The translations under genes were made by a program, and so were the position numbers. Below are positions 1 to 8,501 of a stretch of DNA of 64,000 bases, piece after piece. The notes under the pieces are model-generated. The model was given only the letters and a program-made list of their open reading frames with translations, was not told where the DNA came from and made no database searches. The number at the start of each line of letters is the position of its first letter. Position 1 is the first letter of the stretch. Origin of the DNA: Idiomarina sp. (GTDB taxonomy: Bacteria; Pseudomonadota; Gammaproteobacteria; Enterobacterales; Alteromonadaceae); assembly GCA_022565355.1 (NCBI GenBank), contig JAIUMU010000001.1, positions 558,001 through 622,000 on the forward strand, written 5' to 3'.

Positions 1-190
1 GTACTATTCTTTCAATTCGCGCTACAGGCCACTCCAATAGGTAAGCGAGCGCCACGGCAACTAAAATGGGTGCCAGTATTTTGCCGGCAAAAACAATCAG
101 GCCAAACCCAATCATCAACAATAACGCTAGCGTTACAGCATTCGGATCTGCAAAGCGGCGCTGAAACCAATTGCGAAGATAGCTCAACAT
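1..190 (-). CDS. perM: AI-2E family transporter / PerM permease, N-terminal part
   Basis: The minus strand reads from an ATG at 190 out of the left edge, giving 63 residues beginning MLSYLRNWFQRRF. A short basic, aromatic N-terminus is followed by a hydrophobic segment (LALLLMIGFGLIVFAGKIL) and a second one (APILVAVALAYLLEWP), which is how PerM/AI-2E permeases begin. These are inner-membrane proteins of about 350 residues with seven or eight membrane segments; the rest lies outside the window. In many gammaproteobacteria perM sits next to bepA and arsC, divergently oriented as here, and this supports the call. The transported substrate in this family is not generally established. Confidence 0.75.
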   Translation of the reverse strand, partial: MLSYLRNWFQRRFADPNAVTLALLLMIGFGLIVFAGKILAPILVAVALAYLLEWPVARIERIV

Positions 191-461
191 AACTCGGTTT
201 TTCTCCCATTTAAGATAAGCCGCATACTAACAGCACCGCCCTCTGATGAGAACAGCTGAATTAGGTTGCATTCTAATTGTATTAAAGCCAAGTAGCATTG
301 TACAAATAGCTAGCTAACCAATAGTTTACACTACTTTTAAAGCCCCGTACCACGGGAACCAAACCGAAAACGTAAGCTCTAATGCAATGTTCAAAGGTAA
401 TGTACAATTATCACTTTATTCGATAGGCTTTGTAATCGAAGCCACGGAGTTGTTGAAGTTC

Positions 462-1949
462 ATGGGAAAAACCACGCGTTTTGTTACTGCTCTTGTTTGT
501 TCAGCCGCACTTACGTTCACGGTTGCAGGCAGTAGTTTATCCACCGCAAATGCCCAAAGCAGAACAGATGTACCTACTATTGGTACCGCTGGTGGTGCAT
601 TTATGTCGATCGAACGCGAGCGCTTATTTGGCGATCACTACATGCGCGAAGTTCGGCGCGTTGCCCCAATTGTTGAAGATCCAGTACTTAAAGAATACCT
701 GAATACCGTAGGCAACCGTTTAGTACGCCATGCAGATAATGTGCAATATCCGTTCAATTTCTTCTGGGTAAATGATTCCAGCATTAACGCGTTCGCTTTC
801 CTTGGCGGCAACGTAGGTATGCACACAGGATTAATTCTCGAAGCCGATGATGAATCAGAAATGGCTGCGGTATTAGCCCATGAAATTGCCCATGTAACCC
901 AACGCCATATCGCGCGCAATATGGAACGCTTGCAGGCCGCAGCTCCAATCACCTTAGCGCAAATGCTCGGCGGTATTCTGTTAACAGTGATCAACCCACA
1001 ACTTGGCATGGCTGTGCTTTCAACAGGGGTAGCCGGTGCCCAGCAACGGGCTATTAATTATACCCGGCAATTCGAACTGGAGGCCGATCGAGTAGGTATG
1101 GCCACTTTAGCGCGAGCAGGCTACGATCCTGAAGGCGCACCAAGATTCTTTACCAAGTTACAAGCTCGGTATCGCTATGCAACTCAAGTGCCCCAGTTTT
1201 TAATTACTCACCCACTGCCTGAATCACGGATAGCGGATACGCGTTCACGTGCCCAAGCACTAGGTCCTCGCCAATTAGAGCCAAGCTTGGATTTCGAGCT
1301 TGCCAAAGCCCGCATTCGAGTGCGCTATGGCACTCGTAATGCTAGAGATTTGCTCGTAAGTTTTAACAACGAGATGCGGGATGGCCAACATCCAACGAAG
1401 CGTTTAGCTTCCCGCTACGGCAAAGCACTTGCATTATTCGAGCTCGAGCAATTTGATGAAGCCAAAGAAATTATCGCTGAACTGATTGCCGTTGAACCGT
1501 TTAACTTGTTCTTCTTAGATACCAAAACCGATATCATGCTCGGGCAAAAACGCGAAGCAGAAGCGGTAGAGTGGCTCACCCGAGAATATATGCGCAGGCC
1601 AAACAACCAAGTGGTTACCTTAAATTTCGTGTATGCGGCAATTGCAGCAAACGAAACACAGTTAGCGCGGCGGATTATTAATGATTATGTAATCCACAAC
1701 AAAAACGATGTAGTAGCGTATCGGCTGATGATCGATTTACACCAGAAAACTGGGGATGGCCCTGCCCTACATGAAGCGCAAGCAGAGCTGCACGCGCTGC
1801 GTGGTAGCTTTCAGCTAGGCGTGGATGAACTCCATTCTGCGTTCGCAAAAACTAATGAAAGCGATGAAAGCAACCGCCAACGCATTCAAGCTCGTATCTT
1901 TCAACTGCGCGCATTAGAAGCCGAGCGTAATCGAGTTTTTGACATTTAA
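462..1949 (+). CDS. bepA: Beta-barrel assembly-enhancing protease (M48 zinc metalloprotease with TPR)
   Basis: BepA is a periplasmic zinc protease and chaperone that degrades or matures misassembled LptD and other barrels at the BAM complex. The chosen start gives 495 residues (E. coli BepA 487). A signal peptide ends near residue 31 (STANAQ). The HExxH zinc motif is HEIAH at 140-144, and the third-ligand region ELEADRVG follows about 60 residues later. Residues about 290-480 are helical TPR-like repeats. An in-frame start upstream at 387 exists, but its extra 25 residues look unlike a signal peptide; the ATG at 462 starts MGKTTRF directly before the hydrophobic core. The perM side is divergent and arsC follows 48 nt downstream, as in related genomes. 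Confidence 0.9.
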   Translation: MGKTTRFVTALVCSAALTFTVAGSSLSTANAQSRTDVPTIGTAGGAFMSIERERLFGDHYMREVRRVAPIVEDPVLKEYLNTVGNRLVRHADNVQYPFNFFWVNDSSINAFAFLGGNVGMHTGLILEADDESEMAAVLAHEIAHVTQRHIARNMERLQAAAPITLAQMLGGILLTVINPQLGMAVLSTGVAGAQQRAINYTRQFELEADRVGMATLARAGYDPEGAPRFFTKLQARYRYATQVPQFLITHPLPESRIADTRSRAQALGPRQLEPSLDFELAKARIRVRYGTRNARDLLVSFNNEMRDGQHPTKRLASRYGKALALFELEQFDEAKEIIAELIAVEPFNLFFLDTKTDIMLGQKREAEAVEWLTREYMRRPNNQVVTLNFVYAAIAANETQLARRIINDYVIHNKNDVVAYRLMIDLHQKTGDGPALHEAQAELHALRGSFQLGVDELHSAFAKTNESDESNRQRIQARIFQLRALEAERNRVFDI

Positions 1950-1997
1950 ATAAAACCTTGTAGAGTGCGCGGCAAGTTTACGATTTCGGAGAAACAG

Positions 1998-2354
1998 ATG
2001 TCTGATTTTACCATTTATCACAACCCGCGCTGCTCAAAGAGCCGGCAAACTTTGGCGCTGCTAGAAGAACATGGCGTACAAGCGAACATTGTTGAGTACT
2101 TAAAAAATCCACCTTCGGCAACCACCCTACTTGCATTAAGTAAAGCTTTAGCAATCCCTTTAGCTGATATGCTGCGTACTAAAGAAGATGAGTATAAAGC
2201 CTTGGGGTTAAAAACCTTCTCAGGCAGCGATCAGGAATTAGCTGAACTTGTTGCGCAACATCCAAAATTGTTGGAACGCCCAATTGTAGTGAGCGAAGAT
2301 CGCCAACACGCCCGTATTGGCCGGCCGCCAGAATCTGTATTGGAGCTACTGTGA
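1998..2354 (+). CDS. arsC: ArsC family (glutaredoxin-dependent) arsenate reductase-like protein, YfgD type
   Basis: This 118-residue protein starts MSDFTIYHNPRCSKSR, the thioredoxin-fold ArsC/Spx family signature with the catalytic cysteine at residue 12. The C-terminal half holds the family's RPI motif (ERPIVV) used to bind the oxyanion. The ATG at 1998 is preceded by GAG about 7 nt away; an earlier in-frame start at 1965 would add 11 residues with no family match. In this chromosomal position (between bepA and hda) the gene is usually called yfgD. A true role in arsenate resistance is uncertain because no arsB or arsR lies near. Its stop overlaps the GTG start of the next gene by four bases, implying translational coupling. 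Confidence 0.85.
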   Translation: MSDFTIYHNPRCSKSRQTLALLEEHGVQANIVEYLKNPPSATTLLALSKALAIPLADMLRTKEDEYKALGLKTFSGSDQELAELVAQHPKLLERPIVVSEDRQHARIGRPPESVLELL

Positions 2355-2776
2355 ACACTGATTTTCTACAATCTGCGAGCTTTTATCGCAAACTAACGCT
2401 TATTTGCTACCCCAGTTTATTAGTGTTCGTAGCCCTGTGGCATACGGTATTGGCCACCAATGAATTTTTAAGCGTATACATTAGCGTGGCGATTTGGGTT
2501 GTTCCTTTGCTGTTCCCGTTAAAGGGCATTTTGCAGGGCAACCCTTACACCCATGCTTGGGCTAATTTCATTCTGATCTTTTACTTCATTCATAGTTTAA
2601 CCACCCTCTACACTCATCCTGATGAGCGTATTTTCGCCGCGATTGAGCTAATTCTTACTACGGGTGCATTCATTGGCGCTACGTATTATGCCCGCTACCG
2701 TGGCAGAGAGTTAGGATTAGGTATTAAGAAGAAAAAAGATGAAGCGGTTGTTACAAACGCTGGCAAAATGGATTAA
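2351..2776 (+). CDS. DUF2069 family small inner-membrane protein
   Basis: The 141-residue product has about four hydrophobic segments (near residues 16-35, 42-57, 68-85 and 95-113) and a basic tail (GIKKKKDEA), consistent with an inner-membrane protein with cytoplasmic C-terminus. Size, layout and position between arsC and hda match the DUF2069 family of gammaproteobacteria; its function is unknown. It starts with GTG in a GTGA overlap with the stop of the arsC-like gene. It converges on hda with only 22 nt between the two stop codons. Confidence 0.75.
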   Translation: MNTDFLQSASFYRKLTLICYPSLLVFVALWHTVLATNEFLSVYISVAIWVVPLLFPLKGILQGNPYTHAWANFILIFYFIHSLTTLYTHPDERIFAAIELILTTGAFIGATYYARYRGRELGLGIKKKKDEAVVTNAGKMD

Positions 2777-2798
2777 TAACCACTCAACTGGTGAGCGC

Positions 2799-3512
2799 TT
2801 ATACCTGTAGTATTTGTTTTATGAACGGAAGGGTTAAGCGCCGCTGTTGGGCCATTGAGGCTTCATCAAGCTTTTCGAGCACGGCCATCAACTGATGCAT
2901 ATCGCGGCTTAAGCGCTGCATCATATAATCTCCCACCTCAACAGATAACTCTAAGCCACGTTCTTGTGCATGCTGCTGCAACGCTTTAACTTTGCCTGCA
3001 TCATTCAACTCTTGTAATTGAAAGGTAACAGCTAACTGCAAGCGCGAGCGTAAATCGGCCAATGCGATCGGCAGCCGCTGTTGGCTTTTCGCCGCAGCAC
3101 AGGCAAGATACCCTGAACGCTTATCTAATAAGCGGTTAATCAATATGAATAACGCTTCTGCCCACTCTGGAATTGCCACCACGGCATCCAAGTCATCTAA
3201 CGCAATTAAATCATATTGCTCAATACCATTTAGAACACTTGCTGCCGAAGGGTTCGCTAACTCAGCTAGCGGCAAGTAAATACTCGATTTTCCCGCATTA
3301 GCAAAACTTTCACACAGTGCACACAACAGGTGTGTTTTTCCTCTACCGGCCCCACCAAACAGCAGGGTGAATTGCTCTTGTGGCTGCCACTCGGCTTGCG
3401 CTAAGCGCTGCAAGTGGGCATACGCGGGCTCGTTGCCGCCCGCTACAAAATTACTGAACAACGCATGGTCAGGTAATTGTACTGGCAGCGCCAACTGTTG
3501 TTCTCGAGCCAT
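2799..3512 (-). CDS. hda: Hda, DnaA-homologous regulatory inactivator of DnaA
   Basis: Hda with the DNA-loaded beta clamp stimulates hydrolysis of DnaA-bound ATP and so limits re-initiation. The 237-residue protein has the clamp-binding motif QLALP at residues 6-10, a Walker A motif GGAGRGKT at 53-60, a Walker B-like stretch LIALDDLDAV, and the conserved C-terminal LTLPFIKQIL. The start taken here overlaps the stop of the upstream DUF2066 gene as TAATG; an in-frame ATG at 3524 would add four residues. Co-transcription with the DUF2066 gene is implied by the overlap, so the DnaA box upstream of that gene (4649-4657) could act on hda. Confidence 0.92.
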   Translation of the reverse strand: MAREQQLALPVQLPDHALFSNFVAGGNEPAYAHLQRLAQAEWQPQEQFTLLFGGAGRGKTHLLCALCESFANAGKSSIYLPLAELANPSAASVLNGIEQYDLIALDDLDAVVAIPEWAEALFILINRLLDKRSGYLACAAAKSQQRLPIALADLRSRLQLAVTFQLQELNDAGKVKALQQHAQERGLELSVEVGDYMMQRLSRDMHQLMAVLEKLDEASMAQQRRLTLPFIKQILQV

Positions 3513-4579
3513 TACCGCAACCATCGATACTCCAACACAACCTCGTTGTTTTCATGATCACTGCGCATCGGTAAAGCTTCAATGCGCCGTTCAAAGGCTA
3601 GCGCTTGTACCAACAATTCCGAACTACCTCTAACCTGCACTACAAATTCAAGCATGCCTTGCTGATAACGCGATAGATGAACTTGATCTACTTGCCCCTG
3701 CTGCTGCAGAAGCTGTTCTGCCGCCAGTAACTGGGTAATATCCGCAAAGCCACTAAAGCGCACGCGAATGGTTTCGTGGTCGCTATCTGAGCTACCAATA
3801 AACACATTCGCCACCCGATCGGTTACTTGGTTCACTAGTGCACGCGCAAGCTCGGCTTCGCTATCGGCATTCACCGTTTCATTAAATTCACGTTCGCCCA
3901 CTACCACAATTGCTTCTAATTGCAGTGATTCTGCACCATCATCACCGGTAATCGGGAACATTCGCGCACTTACTAGGCCTGCAACTGGGTAACGTTCGGT
4001 GGCGCGCACTACTTCGCGCTGAAAGCGGCTCCACACATCGCGAGGGCCCACTGCGAGCTGATCTTCTAAATCCATTAATGGCATGAGCATTTGCATGCCT
4101 CGGCGTTGTGATTCGCTATATAACGCGGTTAAAAACTCCCGTTCTTCCGAACGGCTAACTAATCGAATCCCTCTGCTCGGTGAGTTTTCCGCCAACCACA
4201 ACAACAATTGCGGCCGTTCTCCGGTCCACATTGGATATCCCGCCCGCTGCAGAAGCTGACGAATACGTTGTTCATCAAAACTTGCCTGCAAATAGGTGCT
4301 ATCGCCCTCGCGGCGATAGCCAAATTGCAGTAAATAATCGTTCACCGAGCTCAATTCAGAGCGCACAATTGAATGGCGCACTACTTCTGTAGTGCCCGAT
4401 ACACGCACTAGCACCTCTTGAAAGAGGTTTGGCAGCTCACGTTGGCGTTGTGCTCTGCTTTGATCATTCACTTCTACTTCGGCTTGTAGCAGCTGCGCAA
4501 AGCTATCATTTGCTAACGCATTGCCGAAGCTACTGAGCCAAAAGATTAGAACGCTGCTAATTACAAATACAAACCGCAC
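3512..4579 (-). CDS. DUF2066 domain-containing periplasmic protein
   Basis: The 355-residue product starts with a clear signal peptide (about residues 1-23, ending GNALA), so it is probably periplasmic. It matches the style and position of DUF2066 proteins, which lie upstream of hda in Alteromonadales and relatives and have no assigned function. Visible features are an N-terminal region with a VRVSGTTEV segment typical of the family and a Gln-rich C-terminal third. Its stop overlaps the hda start by one base. The promoter should lie in the 164-bp region shared with the divergent MFS gene. Confidence 0.75.
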   Translation of the reverse strand: MRFVFVISSVLIFWLSSFGNALANDSFAQLLQAEVEVNDQSRAQRQRELPNLFQEVLVRVSGTTEVVRHSIVRSELSSVNDYLLQFGYRREGDSTYLQASFDEQRIRQLLQRAGYPMWTGERPQLLLWLAENSPSRGIRLVSRSEEREFLTALYSESQRRGMQMLMPLMDLEDQLAVGPRDVWSRFQREVVRATERYPVAGLVSARMFPITGDDGAESLQLEAIVVVGEREFNETVNADSEAELARALVNQVTDRVANVFIGSSDSDHETIRVRFSGFADITQLLAAEQLLQQQGQVDQVHLSRYQQGMLEFVVQVRGSSELLVQALAFERRIEALPMRSDHENNEVVLEYRWLR

Positions 4580-4648
4580 AAAAATCGCCTTTCTTTAATA
4601 GTGAGTATGGATAATAAACATCCCGCGGCACCACGGCAAGTGACAACC

Positions 4649-4657
4649 TGTGGATAA
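4649..4657 (-). promoter_or_regulatory. Perfect DnaA box upstream of the DUF2066-hda operon
   Basis: The minus strand reads TTATCCACA, the consensus strong DnaA box, 70-78 nt upstream of the DUF2066 start. About half a copy would be expected by chance in a window this size on both strands, so sequence alone is not proof. Its placement in front of an operon encoding a DnaA inactivator makes a regulatory role plausible. Confidence 0.5.
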
Positions 4658-4743
4658 GCCTGGGGGAATTCTGGCGAAAACTCTTTTTCGCTGATAAAGT
4701 ATGCCCATACGTTACTAGGCCAAAATACTGGAACCAATTTAGC

Positions 4744-6039
4744 ATGCTCAGACAACAAATCCGCGCCGTTAGTTCGTTACTCTCCACGATGACACTTATC
4801 GGCCTTTGTGTGGGCATGACCAGCACCCTACTTAGTTTACGCGGCACCATGGAAGGTTTCACCACCGTTACCATTGGTTTAATCATGTCTGCCTATTTTG
4901 TAGGCTACCTTTTTGGTGCCACGCGCGCACCCAAAGATATTCGCCGAGTTGGCTATATTCGTGCCTTCGGTGGCTTGGCCGCATTAGCTTCGGTAGCGGT
5001 ATTGGTGCAAGCCATCTGGATTGATCCAATCGTATGGCTGATCATGCGTTTTATCAGCGGCTTCGCCATTTCCGCATTATTCGTAATTGCGGAAAGCTGG
5101 TTAAATACTATGGCAGATAACCGTAATCGCGGCGCGATGCTATCAGTATATTTAGTATTAATTTACGGTGGTTTGGTGGTAGGTCAATTGATTCTCGGGT
5201 TCGCTGATCCGGCAACATTTGTTCCGTTCGCCATCATTGCCCTGTTAATCAATGTATCACTGATTCCGATTCTGGCTACCATTACCGTAGAACCAACCAC
5301 CCATGAAGCCAAAAAAGTGCCACTAAAGTTGTTACTCGAGCAGGCACCTTTGGGTATCGTTACGGCATTCATCATGCAAGCATGCAGCGCGATGTTTTAT
5401 GGTGTAGGCCCTGTGTACGCCACTGCAATTGGTCTTTCCGTAACCCAAGTTACCATATTTATGGCCGCATTTTTGTTTGGTGGCATGGTATTGCAAACCC
5501 CTGTGGGCCTGCTTTCAGACAGATTCGATCGCCGCATTGTGCTGGCGTTCTGCGCGTTAACCTCGGCTGTATTAGCCTTAATACTTTCACAAATTCCAGG
5601 CACACAGCCGGTACTTATTTATGCCGTAATGATTGCCTTAGGTGGTTCGTTACTACCGCTGTATTCTTTGGCCATGGCGCATACCAACGATTATCTCACT
5701 AAAGATCAAATGATTGGCGCTACCGGTGCCATTGTAAAAGTGGGTGGCATTGGCGCTATTGTGGGCGCGCCGCTGGCGGCAGTGTTAATGCAGTTTGGCT
5801 CGATGAACTTGTTCTTCGTGCTTATGGCTGTTTTCACCGGTACGGTTTCAATCTATGCCTTCTACCGCATAACTCAGCGGGCGAAAGCCAGCGAGCAAAT
5901 GCATTCACCATTAATGGGCATCGCCCCAGCACAACCTTCTGAAGAGCTCTTAGCGAGCTTAGTTGAAGAGGCTAATGAAGATTTTGATGAACCCGATGGC
6001 AATATCCCTGTGAAGCCAGGGTCTAGTGGTGTTGTTTAA
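4744..6039 (+). CDS. MFS transporter, YcaD-like
   Basis: The 431-residue protein has about twelve hydrophobic segments, with a large cytoplasmic loop in the middle (VEPTTHEAKKVPLKLL, near residues 180-200) and the MFS loop signature LLSDRFDRRIVL near residue 260. The pattern GMTSTLLSLRGTMEGFTTVTIG resembles the YcaD/small-drug subfamily of the major facilitator superfamily. The last 50 residues are acidic and hydrophilic, probably cytoplasmic. The substrate cannot be read from sequence. It is divergent from DUF2066-hda and converges with pgm. Confidence 0.75.
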   Translation: MLRQQIRAVSSLLSTMTLIGLCVGMTSTLLSLRGTMEGFTTVTIGLIMSAYFVGYLFGATRAPKDIRRVGYIRAFGGLAALASVAVLVQAIWIDPIVWLIMRFISGFAISALFVIAESWLNTMADNRNRGAMLSVYLVLIYGGLVVGQLILGFADPATFVPFAIIALLINVSLIPILATITVEPTTHEAKKVPLKLLLEQAPLGIVTAFIMQACSAMFYGVGPVYATAIGLSVTQVTIFMAAFLFGGMVLQTPVGLLSDRFDRRIVLAFCALTSAVLALILSQIPGTQPVLIYAVMIALGGSLLPLYSLAMAHTNDYLTKDQMIGATGAIVKVGGIGAIVGAPLAAVLMQFGSMNLFFVLMAVFTGTVSIYAFYRITQRAKASEQMHSPLMGIAPAQPSEELLASLVEEANEDFDEPDGNIPVKPGSSGVV

Positions 6040-6092
6040 AGTATTCTTCGGAAATATTAGTAAAAGTGTTCTCAAACCTAAATTAGGGCATG

Positions 6093-6158
6093 GATATGCA
6101 TGGTAAATGCATTATCCAGCCCTTTATTAGCCTTTCCCCAGCCTTTTATTAGTTATCT
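6093..6158. repeat. Short direct repeat and inverted repeats between convergent genes
   Basis: In the 127-nt gap between the MFS gene and pgm, CCAGCCCTTTATTAG (6116-6130) recurs with one change at 6138-6152, a 22-nt period. An imperfect inverted repeat (GGATATGCAT and ATGCATTATCC) lies at about 6091-6116, and CCCCAG/CTGGGG at about 6136-6162. These may together form the transcription end of both genes, but there is no long U tract. Confidence 0.35.
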
Positions 6159-6166
6159 GGGGCCGC

Positions 6167-7801
6167 TTACGCTAGCCACTTACTCAGAAGTTGTTGCGCT
6201 TCTGCTTGAATAGCGGCTAAATGCTCCGCATCACGCAAACTCTCGGCATAAATCTTGTACACAGGTTCAGTACCTGATGGCCGCACCGCAAACCAACCAT
6301 TAGCTGTGGTTACTTTAATACCACCGAAGCCAGCATCATTACCCGGCGCCCGATTTAACACCGCAGTAACCTCTTCTCCTGCCAAGCTGGCTAGCGTTGG
6401 CGGGTTCTCTGCTAAATCAGCAAAGGCAGCCATTTCTGCCGCAGTTGCTTGGCAATCGATACGCGCATAACTCGAGTTACCATACTGCGCTTCTAGCTCA
6501 CGGTAATATTCGCTCGGCGTTTTGCCGGTAACGGCCTGAATTTCCATTGCTAACAAGCACATGGTAATGCCGTCTTTATCTGTGCTCCAAGGCTTTCCAG
6601 CTTTATCTAGGAAACTTGCGCCGGCACTCTCTTCACCAGCGAACGCTAATTCACCTGCAGCTAACCCTTCGGCAAACCACTTGAAGCCTACCGGCACTTC
6701 CATTAATTGAAAATCTACGCCGGCAACAACGCGATCAATCATTGCGCTGGAAACCAAGGTTTTGCCAATAGTTTTACTCGTTGGCCAATCACGGTGGCGA
6801 GCAAGGTAATCGATAGCAACTGCAAGAAAGTGATTCGGGTTCATTAAGCCATCAGGAGTAACAATGCCATGGCGGTCATAATCCGGATCATTCCCTACCG
6901 CCAAGGCGTAATCGCCTCTGTGCGCCAACAACCCAGCCATCGCATCTGCCGACGAGCAATCCATACGAATAACACCGTCTTTGTCGAGGGTCATGAAACG
7001 GAATGTAGGATCTGCAGCGGCATTAATAATATCCAGAGGCAGCTTATAGTGGTCACGAATAGCTTGCCAATATGCAATACCAGAACCACCCATTGCATCT
7101 ACACATACTGGCAATTGCGCCTTAGCTATCGCCTGCATATCCACTACACTATCCAGTGCTTGCACGTAGGCACTAATCCAATCCACTTTCTTCAAGCGTT
7201 TTGATTTCTTTACTTGCGCCCACGAAATCACTTCTACACCAATCAACTCAGTACTAAGAATGGCGTTCGCATATTTCTCAATAGTTTTGGTAACTTCACC
7301 ATCTGCAGGGCCACCATGCGGTGGATTGTATTTGAAGCCACCATCTTGTGGTGGATTGTGCGAAGGGGTTATTACCACACCATCAGCAAGGCCAGAACTA
7401 CGGCCTGCGTTATAACGCACAATGGCATTGCTAATCACGGGTGTTGGCGTATAACCAAAATCCGCCTGAATATGCACTTCCAAACCATTCGCTATAAATA
7501 CTTCCAGCGCGGTAATAAATGCAGCTTCTGATAGTGCGTGGGTATCTTTACCAATAAACAGCGGGCCAGTAATCCCCTGCTCTTCACGATACGCTACGAT
7601 TGCTTGGCTAATAGCCAAAATATGCGCTTCATTAAATGAATGCTTCAAGGCCGAGCCACGGTGCCCGGAAGTACCAAAACTTACCTGTTGTGATGCGGAG
7701 CCCGGGTTCGGTTCATTTACATAATAGGCAGCCATGAGCGCCGGAATATTACATAAATCGCTTAGTTCTGCCGGCATACCGGCCCGTGGGTGTTTGCTCA
7801 T
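6167..7801 (-). CDS. pgm: Phosphoglucomutase (alpha-D-glucose phosphate-specific)
   Basis: Interconverts glucose 1-phosphate and glucose 6-phosphate in the cytoplasm, linking glycolysis to glycogen and cell-surface sugar synthesis. At 544 residues it matches E. coli Pgm (546). The phosphoserine loop TPSHNP places the catalytic serine at residue 147; the magnesium loop is DPDYDRHG, the sugar loop GEESAG, and the phosphate-binding end RPSGTEP. The start ATG overlaps the seqA stop in ATGA, so the two genes are co-translated, as in enterobacteria where seqA and pgm are also adjacent. Confidence 0.95.
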   Translation of the reverse strand: MSKHPRAGMPAELSDLCNIPALMAAYYVNEPNPGSASQQVSFGTSGHRGSALKHSFNEAHILAISQAIVAYREEQGITGPLFIGKDTHALSEAAFITALEVFIANGLEVHIQADFGYTPTPVISNAIVRYNAGRSSGLADGVVITPSHNPPQDGGFKYNPPHGGPADGEVTKTIEKYANAILSTELIGVEVISWAQVKKSKRLKKVDWISAYVQALDSVVDMQAIAKAQLPVCVDAMGGSGIAYWQAIRDHYKLPLDIINAAADPTFRFMTLDKDGVIRMDCSSADAMAGLLAHRGDYALAVGNDPDYDRHGIVTPDGLMNPNHFLAVAIDYLARHRDWPTSKTIGKTLVSSAMIDRVVAGVDFQLMEVPVGFKWFAEGLAAGELAFAGEESAGASFLDKAGKPWSTDKDGITMCLLAMEIQAVTGKTPSEYYRELEAQYGNSSYARIDCQATAAEMAAFADLAENPPTLASLAGEEVTAVLNRAPGNDAGFGGIKVTTANGWFAVRPSGTEPVYKIYAESLRDAEHLAAIQAEAQQLLSKWLA

Positions 7802-8361
7802 GCTAGAAAATCCCTTATTTTTTCAGCTTCAGACGCCGTATAGCCAAGCTCTAACGCCACTTCGGTAAGAATTGATTTCTTCTTCGTTGTATTGTTGTTC
7901 GTAACTACCCAAAACTCCGTATCTGGAATTTGCTTCGGGTTGGTACTGTTACCAGCGGCTAATAGCTGGGCTTCGCTCGCGGCAAAATACAGCCGGTTGC
8001 GGCCGCGAATATCGAGTACCCGAGAAAATTGCTGGGCATGGCAACGATGCAACATTGCCAAAATGAATAGAAAACGGCCAACAGCGCCTTTTTGGTTGGC
8101 CAAATCCGCTTGCGAAAGCACATCAAAAAGATTTCGGCTGCTAGAATGCGCAGGTACCGGAGGTTGCTTTTGTGAGTTTGCCGATGCCAAACCTTGGTGT
8201 TCACTAGCGGCAGTGCTATCACTCTGTGCTCCGCCATCGGCAGCCAAGCCAGAACTAGGCCCAAGCAAACGGCGTAAAATGCTCGAAGCGCTCTCACCTA
8301 TGTGCCGTGTGTGGGATGCAATATAGGCGTATAGTTCATCATCGATATCAATTTTTTTCAT
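7798..8361 (-). CDS. seqA: SeqA, replication initiation sequestration protein
   Basis: SeqA binds hemimethylated GATC clusters and blocks re-initiation at oriC. The 187-residue protein opens with MKKIDIDDELYAYI and IGESASSILRRLL, the N-terminal oligomerisation module. A variable Ser/Ala/Gln-rich linker (residues about 40-80) leads to a C-terminal DNA-binding module containing RNRLYFA, PDTEFWVVTNNNT and KKKSIL, the part that reads hemimethylated GATC. The linker is longer than in E. coli (181 residues in total). Presence of seqA implies a Dam methylase elsewhere in the genome. The gene is first in the seqA-pgm operon and divergent from ybfF. Confidence 0.93.
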   Translation of the reverse strand: MKKIDIDDELYAYIASHTRHIGESASSILRRLLGPSSGLAADGGAQSDSTAASEHQGLASANSQKQPPVPAHSSSRNLFDVLSQADLANQKGAVGRFLFILAMLHRCHAQQFSRVLDIRGRNRLYFAASEAQLLAAGNSTNPKQIPDTEFWVVTNNNTTKKKSILTEVALELGYTASEAEKIRDFLA

Positions 8362-8501
8362 AGGGCGGGTTCTAATTCTCGTTGTTCAAAACACCAAAGA
8401 ATTATACCCGACAAACAGAAGGTTTGCACCGCAAAGCACAAACAGGGAAAATAGCCAGCACAGCACAAACTCACTCTCTAACATAACGAGGAATTCTATT
8501 T

